A stretch of 64,000 nt of DNA, taken from positions 408,602-472,601 of the forward strand of contig NZ_QZVQ01000003.1 in assembly GCF_003660445.1 (NCBI RefSeq), in the 5' to 3' direction. A program made the position numbers and the translations under genes. Positions 1 to 8,236 of this stretch are shown here, in pieces. Each line of letters begins with the position of its first letter. The stretch's first letter is position 1. Source of the DNA: Croceibacterium ferulae. GTDB taxonomy: Bacteria > Pseudomonadota > Alphaproteobacteria > Sphingomonadales > Sphingomonadaceae. Under the pieces are notes generated by a model. The model made no database searches. It was not told where the DNA came from and saw only the letters and a program-made list of their open reading frames with translations.

Positions 1-600
1 GTACAGCAACGTGCTGGTCCAGCTGCCATCGGCCGCCTGCCTGAACTGCCGCCGCTCGTGCAGGCGCGCGGCGCGGTCCTGCCAGAACTCCATGCTGGCC
101 GGCGCCAGGCGGAACCCGGTCCAGTGCGGCGGGCGCGGGACCGGCGCCCCCGCCAGTTCCCGTTCCAGCGCATCGACCCGGTTCAGATAGGTCTGCCGGT
201 CGTCCAGCGGCCGCGACTGGTCCGACGCGGCGCTGCCCAGCTGGGAGGCGCGCCCGCGCGAGGCGAAATAGGCGTCGGCCTCTTCCGCACTCACCTCCTC
301 CAGCAGCCCTTCGATGCGGATTTGCCGGCGCAGCGATTTCCAGTGAAACAGCAGCGCGGCACAGGGATTGGCGGCGATTTCCCGCCCCTTGCGGCTTTCG
401 GCGTTGGTGTAGAACACGAAGCCGGCGGCATCATACCCCTTCAGCAGCACCATCCTCAGCGACGGGCGGCCATCGGGCTTGGCGGTGGCCAGCGCCATGG
501 CGTTGGGGTCGTTCGGTTCGCTGTCCTGCGCCTGGGCGAACCACTCAGCGAACAGGGCAAAGGGATCGATGTCGGGGATGGCGTCATGCTGATCGGTCAT
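1..600 (-). CDS. pdxH: Pyridoxamine 5'-phosphate oxidase, 3' end cut by window edge
   Basis: FMN-dependent enzyme that oxidises pyridoxine or pyridoxamine 5'-phosphate to pyridoxal 5'-phosphate in the cytoplasm. The frame begins with ATG at 600 and stays open for 200 codons to the left edge, so only the last residues and the stop are missing (family members are about 200-220 aa). Visible family features are the N-terminal AMALATAKPDGRPSLRMVLL strand region, YTNAESRKGREIAANP, the FHWKSLRRQIRIEG core and a C-terminal PPHWTGFRLAP followed by EFWQDRAARLHER. It is transcribed away from the DnaJ-like gene, across a structured intergenic region. Family assignment is firm. Confidence 0.95.
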   Translation of the reverse strand, partial: MTDQHDAIPDIDPFALFAEWFAQAQDSEPNDPNAMALATAKPDGRPSLRMVLLKGYDAAGFVFYTNAESRKGREIAANPCAALLFHWKSLRRQIRIEGLLEEVSAEEADAYFASRGRASQLGSAASDQSRPLDDRQTYLNRVDALERELAGAPVPRPPHWTGFRLAPASMEFWQDRAARLHERRQFRQAADGSWTSTLLY

Positions 601-665
601 GGTGCGACCTTAGAGCGGTGGGGCCTGCTGGCAAAGCCGCTTGCTCTCCGCCATTGCCTTACCAA

Positions 666-932
666 GGGTCCAGACCCACAAACGGCAATGGCCGTGATCG
701 CCCGGCCGTGTTCGTCCGGCAAGAAGCGGTGCGCAGCGCGTGGCGGCGCCACGCGCAAGTGCCGCGACGCAGTCGGCGGGCGCGACCGGGCGACCGCGAA
801 GCGGCGGGCGGCTTTTGGCACCGGGCAGCGTCGCGCGTCGGTCACGATGGATTACCATCGCTCCCTCCTTGCTCCTTGCCCGGTGCCAAAAGCCGCTCCG
901 TCACGACCGTTGCCGTTTGTGGGTCTGGGCCC
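666..932. repeat. Nested inverted repeats filling the pdxH-dnaJ intergenic region
   Basis: This lies in the 345-nt non-coding stretch 601-945. The outer arms 666-697 and 901-932 are inverted copies matching at 29 of 32 positions. The inner arms 808-827 and 877-896 are a perfect 20-bp inverted repeat. Two tight hairpins sit inside: 736-744 with 748-756 (9 bp, 3-nt loop) and 845-850 with 855-860 (6 bp, loop ATTA). The arms are asymmetric: 110 nt separate the left outer and inner arms but only 4 nt the right ones. Short frames on both strands look like by-products of GC content. It could be a non-coding RNA, a non-autonomous mobile repeat, or a remnant of a duplicated and inverted segment. No transposase or target duplication is seen. 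Confidence 0.75.
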
Positions 933-945
933 TAGCTAACACACC

Positions 946-1932
946 ATGGCAGCAGATCCCTATTCCACCCTTGGCGTCACCCGTTCGGCCAGCGAGGCGG
1001 AGATCAAGTCCGCCTATCGCAAGCTGGCGAAGGAACTGCATCCCGACCGCAATGCCGACAATCCCAAGGCGGCGCAGCGCTTTTCCGAGATCACCAATGC
1101 CTACGACCTGCTGGGCGACAAGGACAAGCGCGCCCGGTTTGACCGGGGCGAGATCGACGCGGACGGCAACCCGGCCTCCCCCTTCGGCGCCGGCGGCGGC
1201 GGCGGTTTCGGTGGTGGCGGCTTCGGCGGGGCCGGCATGGGCGGTCGCGCCGGTGGTGCGCGCGGCTTCGAGGAGTTCGCCGGGCAGGAAGCCGATCTGG
1301 GCGACATCTTCGAAGGGCTGTTCGGCGGGCGAGGCGGCCCCGGCATGGGCGGCATGGGCGGAGCGGGTATGGGCGCCGGCATGGGTGCAGGAGCCGGACG
1401 GCGCGCGCCGCAGCGCGGGGCCAACGTCAATTACCGGCTGAAAGTCGCGTTCATCGATGCCGCGACCCTGGCGCCGCAGCGCATCGCGCTGAGCGATGGC
1501 GCCACGATCGACCTGAAGCTGCCCGCGGGCGTGGAGGACGGCACGCAGCTGCGCCTGAAGGGCAAGGGCGAGCCCGGCGCGGGCGGCCCCGGCGACGCGA
1601 CCGTCACGATCGAGGTGCAGCCGCACCCCTTCTTCACCCGCGATGGCGATGATGTGCGGCTGGACCTGCCGATCACGCTGGACGAGGCGGTGGCCGGCGC
1701 CAAGGTCAAGGTGCCCACGGTGGACGGCCCGGTGATGCTGACCGTCGCACCGGGCAGCGGCGGCGGCAAGGTGCTGCGCCTGAAAGGCCGCGGCTTCACC
1801 CGCAAGGCCGGCGGAAGGGGCGACCAGCTGGTGACGCTGAACGTGGCTTTGCCGGCGGATCTGACCGAACTGGCCGAGCGGTTGGAGGGGTGGAGCGATC
1901 CTACGCCGGTGCGGGCGCGGCTGGGGGTCTAG
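946..1932 (+). CDS. DnaJ-class co-chaperone lacking the zinc-finger domain (CbpA type)
   Basis: 328-aa J-domain protein that would stimulate the ATPase of DnaK-type Hsp70 and present clients to it. The J domain covers residues 1-70 with the HPD catalytic triad at 32-34. A Gly/Phe and Gly/Met-rich linker occupies about 80-160, and two C-terminal beta-sandwich client-binding domains follow (about 165-320). The CxxCxGxG zinc-binding repeats of DnaJ itself are absent, which places it with CbpA/DnaJ2. No dnaK or grpE is adjacent. The ATG at 946 gives the canonical DPYSTLGV start of a J domain. Confident on family, not on clients. Confidence 0.9.
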   Translation: MAADPYSTLGVTRSASEAEIKSAYRKLAKELHPDRNADNPKAAQRFSEITNAYDLLGDKDKRARFDRGEIDADGNPASPFGAGGGGGFGGGGFGGAGMGGRAGGARGFEEFAGQEADLGDIFEGLFGGRGGPGMGGMGGAGMGAGMGAGAGRRAPQRGANVNYRLKVAFIDAATLAPQRIALSDGATIDLKLPAGVEDGTQLRLKGKGEPGAGGPGDATVTIEVQPHPFFTRDGDDVRLDLPITLDEAVAGAKVKVPTVDGPVMLTVAPGSGGGKVLRLKGRGFTRKAGGRGDQLVTLNVALPADLTELAERLEGWSDPTPVRARLGV

Positions 1933-2002
1933 GGCGGCTTGACGGGGGTCCGGCTGTCCCGGAGAGGCACCGAGTTCAGCCGCAGCCGTTCAGGAGATCA
2001 CC

Positions 2003-3088
2003 ATGTCCGTCGCCGTCCTGTACCAGGCCCTTCCGCCGCCGGTGATCGACGGATTGCGGAAAGAGGCGAAGCCGGGCGGCTATTCCGATGGCGGTGCGGA
2101 CATCGCCCATGCGCTGCGGCTGGCGGGCGAGGCCGTCGTGACCCCGGTGTCGGCACCGGATCCCGCCACGGCGATGGATTGGGTGTTTCCGGACAGTGCC
2201 GCAGGGATCGCCGCGGCGGTTGCGGCGGGGGCCTCGGTCCTGTGGGCGAACACCGTGCTGTTCGCCGGGCACCCCCTTGAAGGCGTCCTCGCCAGCTTTG
2301 ACATCGTCGGCCAGCTGCCAGCCGCGATGCAGGCGTTCGACGACAAGTTCGCCACCAACCGCATGCTGGCGGGAGCCGGATTGCCGGTTGCGCGGTCGTT
2401 CCTGCTGTCCGGAACCGCCCGGGAGGGGGTCCATACCTTGGCGGATGTCGATCAGTCCTGTGCCGAGCATGACATGGTCTTTCCCTTGATCGTCAAACCC
2501 GTGCGTGGGCGGGGCAGCCAGGGCGTGACGCTCGTCGACGATCTGGCGGCCCTTTGGTCGGCGGCGGCTGACCTGATCCAGGCGGCCACCTTCGGCGACA
2601 TGCTGATGGTGGAAGAATATCTGGGCGGTGACGAGATGACGGTCACGGTGATGCCGCCCATCGCTCCGCGGCCTGACGGCAGCCACGCGCAGCGGCACTG
2701 GACCTTGCGGCCGGTGTACCGATTCGATCAGCGTGGCGGGGTCGCGCCGTACAATGGCGATGTCCCGGTCACCGCCAACAGCATGGCCATCGATGAAGCG
2801 CGCCTGCAGGATCCGGCGATCGTTGCCATGCTGGAAAGCTGCGCCGCGGCGGCCGCCCATGTTGATGCGCGCTCCGCGATCCGGATCGATTGCCGGGCGG
2901 ACGGGCATGGCACGTTCCGGCTGTTCGACCTCAACATGAAACCGAACATGACCGGTCCGGGCCGCCCCGGACGGGACGATCAGGATTGCCTGTCCGCCAT
3001 CGCGGCCCGTGCGGATGGCTGGCGCTACGTCGATCTCCTGCGCGCCATGCTGGCGGCCCGTTGGCGGCAGGACAGCGCAGCCAGCTAG
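2003..3088 (+). CDS. ATP-grasp family enzyme, D-Ala-D-Ala-ligase-like fold, substrate unknown
   Basis: 361-aa protein of the ATP-grasp superfamily, enzymes that usually activate a carboxylate through acyl phosphate and join it to an amine or thiol. The ATP-binding core includes PLIVKPVRGRGSQGVTLVDD (about 163-182), the acidic VEEYLGGDEMTVTVMPP segment, and a metal-binding end, RIDCRADGHGTFRLFDLNMK followed by PNMTGPGR, in place of the usual N-x-N motif of peptide ligases. An AGGAGA ribosome-binding site precedes the ATG at 2003. It stands alone between dnaJ-like and dxs with no peptide-precursor or biosynthetic partner, so the substrate cannot be named. A D-Ala-D-Ala ligase proper is less likely because there is no cell-wall gene context. 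Confidence 0.8.
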   Translation: MSVAVLYQALPPPVIDGLRKEAKPGGYSDGGADIAHALRLAGEAVVTPVSAPDPATAMDWVFPDSAAGIAAAVAAGASVLWANTVLFAGHPLEGVLASFDIVGQLPAAMQAFDDKFATNRMLAGAGLPVARSFLLSGTAREGVHTLADVDQSCAEHDMVFPLIVKPVRGRGSQGVTLVDDLAALWSAAADLIQAATFGDMLMVEEYLGGDEMTVTVMPPIAPRPDGSHAQRHWTLRPVYRFDQRGGVAPYNGDVPVTANSMAIDEARLQDPAIVAMLESCAAAAAHVDARSAIRIDCRADGHGTFRLFDLNMKPNMTGPGRPGRDDQDCLSAIAARADGWRYVDLLRAMLAARWRQDSAAS

Positions 3089-3097
3089 GCCGGTGAA

Positions 3098-5017
3098 TCA
3101 GGCCCGCGCTTCCTCCACGCCCGTGCTGTTGTGGCGCAGCGCGGTCAGCACCGTGTCCACGATCTGCGGGGCGTTGAGGCCGGCCTGATCATACTGCTTG
3201 TCCGGCGCGTCATGGTCCTGGAACAGGTCGGGCAGGCGCATGGTGCGGATCTTCAGGCCGGCATCGGTCAGGCCCAGATCGCTCGCCAGCGTCAGCACAT
3301 GCGCGCCGAGGCCGCCGATCGAGCCTTCCTCCACCGTGACCACCACTTCATGCGTGGCGATCAGCTTGCGGATCAGATCGGTGTCGAGCGGCTTGGCGAA
3401 ACGCAGATCGGCGACCGTGGTGCTGAGCCCCTTTGCCTCCAGCTGGTCGGCCGCCTTCAGCGCCTCTGCCAGGCGGGTGCCGAGCGACAGGATGGCGATC
3501 TTGCTGCCCTGCTTAACGATGCGGCCCTTGCCGATCTCCAGGCGCTCCGGCGTTCCGGGCATGGCCACCCCGGTGCCGTTGCCGCGGGGGTAGCGGAAGG
3601 CGATGGGGCCGCTGTCGTGCAGCGCGGCGGTGTAGGTCATGTGGACCAGCTCCGCCTCGTCCGCCGCGGCCATCACCACCATGTTGGGCAGGGTGGCGAG
3701 ATAGGTGACGTCGAAACTGCCCGCATGGGTGGCGCCATCGGCCCCCACCAGACCGGCGCGGTCGATGGCGAAGCGGACCGGCAGGTTCTGGATCGCCACA
3801 TCATGCACCACCTGGTCAAAGGCGCGCTGCAGGAAAGTGGAATAGATCGCGCAGAACGGCCGCATGCCCTGCGCCGCCAGACCGGCGGCGAAGGTCACCG
3901 CATGCTGTTCGGCGATGCCGACATCGAAGGTGCGGTCAGGATGCTGCGTGCCGAACTTGTCCACGCCGGTGCCGCCCGGCATGGCGGCGGTGATGGCGCA
4001 GATGCGTGGGTCCGTCTCTGCCAGCTTCGCCAGAGTCTCGCCGAACACGTTCTGGTAGGCGGGCGGGCCGCCAGCGCTCTTCTTCTGTTCGCCGGTGATG
4101 ACGTCGAACTTCTGCACGCCGTGATACTTGTCCGCCGCGCTCTCGGCCGGGCCGTAGCCCTTGCCCTTCTGCGTCACGACATGGATCAGGCACGGACCTT
4201 CGGCTGCGTCGCGCACATTTTCCAGCACGGGGATCAGCTGGTCCAGATCGTGTCCGTCGACCGGGCCGACATAATAGAAGCCCAGTTCCTCGAACAGGGT
4301 GCCGCCCATGGCCATGCCGCGGGCATATTCGTCCGTCAGCTTGGCCGCGCGATGCAGCGGCTGGGGCAGCTTGCGGGCCAGCTTCTTGGCCAGTTCGCGC
4401 AGACCCAGGAACCGCCCGTCGCTCACCAGCCGGGCGAGATAGCCCGACAGGCCGCCCACCGGCGGCGCGATCGACATGTCGTTGTCGTTCAGGATGACCA
4501 CCAGCCGGTTGCCGGCAGCCTCCGCATTGTTCATCGCCTCATAGGCCATGCCCGCGCTCATCGCGCCGTCGCCGATCACGGCGATCGCCTTGCCGTTCGC
4601 CCCCATCAGCTTGTTGGCGATGGCGAAGCCCAGGCCCGCGGAGATGGAGGTGGAGGAATGCGCCGCGCCGAACGGGTCGTATTCGCTCTCCGTCCGCTTG
4701 GTGAAGCCGGACAGGCCGCCGCCCTGGCGCAGGGTGCGGATCCGGTCGCGCCGGCCGGTCAGGATCTTGTGCGGATAGGCCTGGTGGCCAACATCCCAGA
4801 TCAGCCGGTCGGTCGGCGTATCGAACACGTAATGGATGGCGACCGTCAGCTCCACGACGCCCAGGCCGGAGCCCAGGTGCCCGCCGGTGGAACCGACCGC
4901 GTCGATCATCTCCTGCCGCAGCTCGTCCGCCAGCTGGGGCAGCTGCTTGGGCTGCAGGCGGCGCAGATCGGCGGGCAGGTTGACCTGATCGAGCAGGGGG
5001 GTGGAAGGACCGTTCAT
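3098..5017 (-). CDS. dxs: 1-deoxy-D-xylulose-5-phosphate synthase
   Basis: 639-aa thiamine diphosphate enzyme that condenses pyruvate with glyceraldehyde 3-phosphate, the first step of the MEP isoprenoid pathway; it also feeds thiamine and pyridoxal synthesis. The order is the transketolase-like TPP domain with [13 protein letters not shown] (about 78-89), the TPP/Mg motif [16 protein letters not shown] (149-164) and GPVDGHD, then the pyrimidine-binding and C-terminal transketolase domains. The length is the family's usual one. It is convergent with the ATP-grasp gene and lies downstream of the Fur-type gene with only about 50 nt between them, so they could share a transcript. Confidence 0.97.
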   Translation of the reverse strand: MNGPSTPLLDQVNLPADLRRLQPKQLPQLADELRQEMIDAVGSTGGHLGSGLGVVELTVAIHYVFDTPTDRLIWDVGHQAYPHKILTGRRDRIRTLRQGGGLSGFTKRTESEYDPFGAAHSSTSISAGLGFAIANKLMGANGKAIAVIGDGAMSAGMAYEAMNNAEAAGNRLVVILNDNDMSIAPPVGGLSGYLARLVSDGRFLGLRELAKKLARKLPQPLHRAAKLTDEYARGMAMGGTLFEELGFYYVGPVDGHDLDQLIPVLENVRDAAEGPCLIHVVTQKGKGYGPAESAADKYHGVQKFDVITGEQKKSAGGPPAYQNVFGETLAKLAETDPRICAITAAMPGGTGVDKFGTQHPDRTFDVGIAEQHAVTFAAGLAAQGMRPFCAIYSTFLQRAFDQVVHDVAIQNLPVRFAIDRAGLVGADGATHAGSFDVTYLATLPNMVVMAAADEAELVHMTYTAALHDSGPIAFRYPRGNGTGVAMPGTPERLEIGKGRIVKQGSKIAILSLGTRLAEALKAADQLEAKGLSTTVADLRFAKPLDTDLIRKLIATHEVVVTVEEGSIGGLGAHVLTLASDLGLTDAGLKIRTMRLPDLFQDHDAPDKQYDQAGLNAPQIVDTVLTALRHNSTGVEEARA

Positions 5018-5068
5018 CTTGAGTGACTTACACAGGCGGGGGCGGCCTGTCGATTATGTGCGAAGCGA

Positions 5069-5530
5069 TCAGCCCGCGCAGGCCGCACACAGCCCGCGCA
5101 ATTCCACCACCGGGCGCACATCGGCAAAGCCTGCCTTGCCGCCCGCATCGCGCAGGGCCCCGGTCAGCCGGTCATCGTCCAGATGGGTGGCCGCGCCGCA
5201 ATCGTCGCAGATCAGGTAGATGCAATCGTGCCGGCAGCCCGGATGCGTGTTGGCGATAAAGGCATTGGCGCTTTCGATCCGGTTGGCGAGGTTGGTGCGC
5301 ACGAACAGGTCGAGGATGCGGTAGATCGAATTGGCCGCCACGCGCTTGCCGCGCTGATTGCCGACCTCCTCCGCGATGTCATAGGCGCTGACCGGGCGGG
5401 CCTGCGCGGCGAGCGCGGCGAACACGCTGGCGCGCATGGCGGTCCATTGTTCGCCGGCGCGGGTCAGCGCGGCTTCGGCCTCCGCCGCCAGATCAGGGCC
5501 GCTATGTTCGTGATGCGCATGTTTCGCCAT
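5069..5530 (-). CDS. Fur-family metal-responsive repressor, probably Zur
   Basis: 153-aa transcriptional repressor with an N-terminal winged helix (about 20-85, including ANSIYRILDLF recognition region) and a C-terminal dimerisation and metal domain. Two CxxC pairs, Cys108/Cys111 and Cys148/Cys151, form the structural zinc site of Fur/Zur proteins. A His-rich start (KHAHHEH) and the motif HPGCRHDC resemble zinc-sensing Zur more than iron-sensing Fur. It would repress zinc-uptake genes when zinc is plentiful; none are in the window. Subfamily assignment is an inference from the motifs. Confidence 0.88.
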   Translation of the reverse strand: MAKHAHHEHSGPDLAAEAEAALTRAGEQWTAMRASVFAALAAQARPVSAYDIAEEVGNQRGKRVAANSIYRILDLFVRTNLANRIESANAFIANTHPGCRHDCIYLICDDCGAATHLDDDRLTGALRDAGGKAGFADVRPVVELRGLCAACAG

Positions 5531-5551
5531 GCGACGGGATATAGGCGGGGA

Positions 5552-6241
5552 TCAGCCGCTGCGGAAGGTCGCGCGGTAATGGTCGGGGAACATGCGGCGC
5601 AGCGCCGCCACCTTGGGCGCGTCCCACCGCTGGATATAGCCGTGCTGCGGATTGCGGCGGGCGAAGTCCTGATGCTCGGCTTCCGCCTCGAAGAACTGGC
5701 GCGCCGGTTCTATCGCCGTCACGATCGGGCGGCTCCACACGCCGCTCTGCCGCATCTGCGCCAGATAGGCGGCGGCGACCTCGCGCTGTTCGGCGCTGAC
5801 CGGGATCAGCGCGGCACGGTACTGGCTGCCGCGATCCGGCCCCTGCCGGTCGCGCAGGGTCGGGTCCGCAACCACGGAAAAGAAGATGCGCAACAGCTGG
5901 TCATAGCGGATTTGCGCCGGATCATAGGTGACGCGCACCGTTTCCGCATGGCCGCTCAACCCGCTGGACACGCGATAATAGCTGGCGGTGGCCGCATTGC
6001 CGCCGTGATAGCCGCTGACCGCGCTGGTCACGCCCTTCACATGGCTGAACACCGCCTCCACACCCCAGAAGCAGCCGCCGGCGAAATAGGCGGTTTTGAG
6101 CCCGCCTTGTTCATCTGCTGGGCGCGCCGCAACGGGTGCTTCAAAGGTGGCGTCGGCCGCCGCCGCCGGCGCGCAGGCGGCCAGCGCCGCCGCTGCGAGC
6201 AGCGGAGCGAGGCGGACGGGCAGGCGGCGGGACAGCGTCAT
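5552..6241 (-). CDS. msrA: Peptide-methionine (S)-S-oxide reductase, predicted lipoprotein
   Basis: 229-aa enzyme that reduces methionine-S-sulfoxide in oxidised proteins. The catalytic motif GCFWG carries Cys57, and the family core (SGYHGGNAATASYYRV, GLSGHAETVRVTYDP, YRAALIPVS) is intact. I chose the ATG at 6241 because it gives a signal peptide of about 20 residues ending in the lipobox L-A-A-C with Cys23; longer readings upstream run through the small gene in another frame. The protein is therefore probably anchored in the envelope and repairs periplasmic proteins. It is directly preceded, one base apart, by a 30-codon membrane-peptide gene. No msrB is adjacent. Confidence 0.93.
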   Translation of the reverse strand: MTLSRRLPVRLAPLLAAAALAACAPAAAADATFEAPVAARPADEQGGLKTAYFAGGCFWGVEAVFSHVKGVTSAVSGYHGGNAATASYYRVSSGLSGHAETVRVTYDPAQIRYDQLLRIFFSVVADPTLRDRQGPDRGSQYRAALIPVSAEQREVAAAYLAQMRQSGVWSRPIVTAIEPARQFFEAEAEHQDFARRNPQHGYIQRWDAPKVAALRRMFPDHYRATFRSG

Positions 6242-6242
6242 G

Positions 6243-6335
6243 TCAGACGGTGGCGATCGTCGCCAGCAGCGCGGTGGCGGTGATGCCGAAGCCAGCGAGG
6301 AAGGACAGGACGACATCATTCTTGAACAGGGACAT
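6243..6335 (-). CDS. 30-aa single-span membrane microprotein upstream of msrA
   Basis: A short frame of 30 codons starting at ATG 6335 and ending with TGA one base before the msrA start (TGACATG). A GGAG Shine-Dalgarno lies nine bases ahead of the ATG. The peptide starts MSLFKNDVVLSF and continues as one uninterrupted hydrophobic segment (LAGFGITATALLATIATV), which would make a single transmembrane helix with a short charged N-terminus. Its position suggests translational coupling to msrA and a shared promoter at about 6,537. I do not recognise a named family. It could also act mainly as a leader that sets msrA translation. Confidence 0.7.
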   Translation of the reverse strand: MSLFKNDVVLSFLAGFGITATALLATIATV

Positions 6336-6506
6336 GGCAGTTGACTCCAGTGGCACAGGGCCGTGGGATGCCTGATGCACACCCGGCCGTTGCCCGATAC
6401 TGAATGCGGTGGTCGGCTGCGGTTCAGCCGGGCTTCGTGCATGGTGGCGGGCTTCAGCCTATCTGGGCCGCGGACCTGTTTGTCGCCATGCAGCTTTTCC
6501 ATACCC

Positions 6507-6537
6507 ATCAGTATGGAATGTTGTCAACCGGGCAGCA
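6507..6537 (-). promoter_or_regulatory. Candidate promoter with 22-bp palindromic operator for the msrA unit
   Basis: Read on the minus strand, a perfect TTGACA -35 element (6537-6532) is followed by the palindrome TTCCATAC-N6-GTATGGAA (plus-strand 6507-6528), with 8-bp perfect arms. A weak -10 candidate, TATGGA, lies inside the second arm at 18-nt spacing. The size and symmetry resemble operators of TetR-type dimeric repressors. The only gene downstream in this orientation is the microprotein/msrA pair, giving a leader of about 165 nt. The element sits at the 3' end of the TSUP gene. Confidence 0.6.
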
Positions 6538-7303
6538 GCTGCCACAGCGGATTGGCGGGATCGGCCAGCAGCCGCGCCGTCATGGCCAGGCTCAGCACCA
6601 CCAGCAAGGGGCGCACCCCGCGTCCGCCATAACGGATCGCCAGATGCGCGCCCAGCTGGTTGCCGGCCACGTTGGCGGCGGCCATGGCCAGGCCCAGCAC
6701 CCACAGCACATGGCCGCCGGCGATCATCGCTGCAAGAGCAGACAGGTTGGTGGCCAGGTTGATCAGCTTGGTATTGGCGATGGCGCGCACCAGCCCCAGC
6801 CCGCCCAGCGTGACCAGCGCCAGCGTCAGGAACGATCCGGTGCCGGGGCCGAAGAACCCGTCATAGAAGCCGATCGCGCCGCACACCAGCGACAGGCCGA
6901 CCGCACCCAGCCGGGCCTTGCGGTCGACATCGCCCATCGGCGGGGCCAGCCAGAAATACAGCGCCATGGCGATCAGCAGCACCGGCACCAGCGCGCCCAG
7001 GAAGGTCGGGTCCACATGCTGCACGGTGACCGCGCCCGCCGCGCTGCCCGCGAAGGCGGCCGCCACCGGCCCGGCAAAGGCGCGCAGGTTCACATGGCCG
7101 GCGCGAGCATAGGCGATCACGGCGGAACCGGTGCCGAGCGAGCTCATCAGCTTGTTGGTCGCCAGCGCCGCGACCGGCGGGATGCCGGCGGCCAGCGTGG
7201 CGGGGATCGTCAGCAGCCCGCCGCCGCCGGCCATCGCATCCACCGTGCCCGCCAGGAAGGCGACCGCCACCAGCAGCGCGAAGGCCTCTGCCGCCAGTTC
7301 CAC
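6524..7303 (-). CDS. TSUP (TauE/SafE) family membrane permease
   Basis: 259-aa integral membrane protein with about eight predicted helices in two repeated halves. The family signatures are AGTVDAMAGGGGLLTIPATL (residues 19-38) and the matching second-half segment GAIGFYDGFFGPGTGSFL. TSUP proteins export or import sulfur-containing or organic anions such as sulfite or sulfoacetate; the substrate here is unknown. The start is GTG at 7303, immediately after the ribF stop, so it is the last gene of the gpmA-purE-purK-folA-ribF run and is probably translated by coupling. Confidence 0.88.
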   Translation of the reverse strand: MELAAEAFALLVAVAFLAGTVDAMAGGGGLLTIPATLAAGIPPVAALATNKLMSSLGTGSAVIAYARAGHVNLRAFAGPVAAAFAGSAAGAVTVQHVDPTFLGALVPVLLIAMALYFWLAPPMGDVDRKARLGAVGLSLVCGAIGFYDGFFGPGTGSFLTLALVTLGGLGLVRAIANTKLINLATNLSALAAMIAGGHVLWVLGLAMAAANVAGNQLGAHLAIRYGGRGVRPLLVVLSLAMTARLLADPANPLWQLLPG

Positions 7304-8236
7304 CTACCCTGCCGCCAGCAAGCTGCGGGCCCGGGCGCAATCTTCATCCATCTGCGCGACCAGCGCGTCCAGCGAATCGAACTTCGCTTCCGGCCGCAGG
7401 AAATGGCGCAGCGCCACCTCCAGCTCCCGGCTGTAGAGATCACCGGAGAAGTCGAACAGGAACGGCTCCAGCAGCTCGACCGGCGGATCGAATTGCGGGC
7501 GGACGCCCAGATTGGCGGCGCCCTGCCATTCCTGGCCGCTGTTTAGGTCGCGCACCGTCACGGCATAGATGCCGTATCGCGGCCGCAGGTAGGATCCCAT
7601 GTCCATGTTGGCGGTGGGATACCCGATCGTGCGGCCGCGCTTGTCGCCATGCTGCACCCGGGCGCGCACGGCGAAGGGGCGGGTCAGCAGCTCGGTCGCC
7701 ACCTCGCATTCGCCGGCCTTCAGCGAATCGCGGATGCGGCTGGAACTGACGGTCAGCCCGCCGGCGGTGACCGGCGCCACGGTGCGCGCGGTGATGCCGT
7801 AGCGCGCGCCGTCACTCGCCAGGGTGGCTGTGCTGCCGCCGCGGCCTTGTCCGAAGGTGAAATCCTGCCCGGTGACCACGCCGCCTGCACCCATGCGCCC
7901 GGCCAGCAGTTCGGCCACGAAGGCGGGCGCCGGCATGGCGGCCAGCTCCGCATCGAAGCCGAAGACCAGCATGGCGTTCGCCCCGGCGGCGGCGAACAGT
8001 TCCTGCCGCTGGTCCAGGGTCGTCAGGCGGAACGGCGGCACGTGCGGTGCGAAATGGCGTACCGGATGGGGATCGAAGGTGGCGACGATCGCCGGGCGAC
8101 CTTCGCTGCGGGCCCATTCCACCGCTTCGGCCACCACGCGCTGGTGACCCAGGTGGAACCCGTCGAAATTGCCCAGCGCGACGATCGCGCCGCGCAGGGA
8201 TGCCGGCAGCGTGTCGCGATGCGTGCAGCGGATCAC
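7304..8236 (-). CDS. ribF: Bifunctional riboflavin kinase / FAD synthetase
   Basis: 310-aa enzyme that phosphorylates riboflavin to FMN and adenylates it to FAD. The N-terminal nucleotidyltransferase domain has GNFDGFHLGH (22-31), with TFDPHPVRHF and VSSSRIRDSL further on. The C-terminal kinase domain shows the GYPTANM motif and GIYAVTVRD. Its ATG overlaps the folA stop as ATGA, so translation is coupled to dihydrofolate reductase. Length and order of domains are typical. Confidence 0.96.
   Translation of the reverse strand: MIRCTHRDTLPASLRGAIVALGNFDGFHLGHQRVVAEAVEWARSEGRPAIVATFDPHPVRHFAPHVPPFRLTTLDQRQELFAAAGANAMLVFGFDAELAAMPAPAFVAELLAGRMGAGGVVTGQDFTFGQGRGGSTATLASDGARYGITARTVAPVTAGGLTVSSSRIRDSLKAGECEVATELLTRPFAVRARVQHGDKRGRTIGYPTANMDMGSYLRPRYGIYAVTVRDLNSGQEWQGAANLGVRPQFDPPVELLEPFLFDFSGDLYSRELEVALRHFLRPEAKFDSLDALVAQMDEDCARARSLLAAG

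Noticed and set aside
3131..5026. 631-codon plus-strand frame antisense to dxs
   Set aside because: dxs motifs are complete on the minus strand; the antisense frame has no recognisable protein features.
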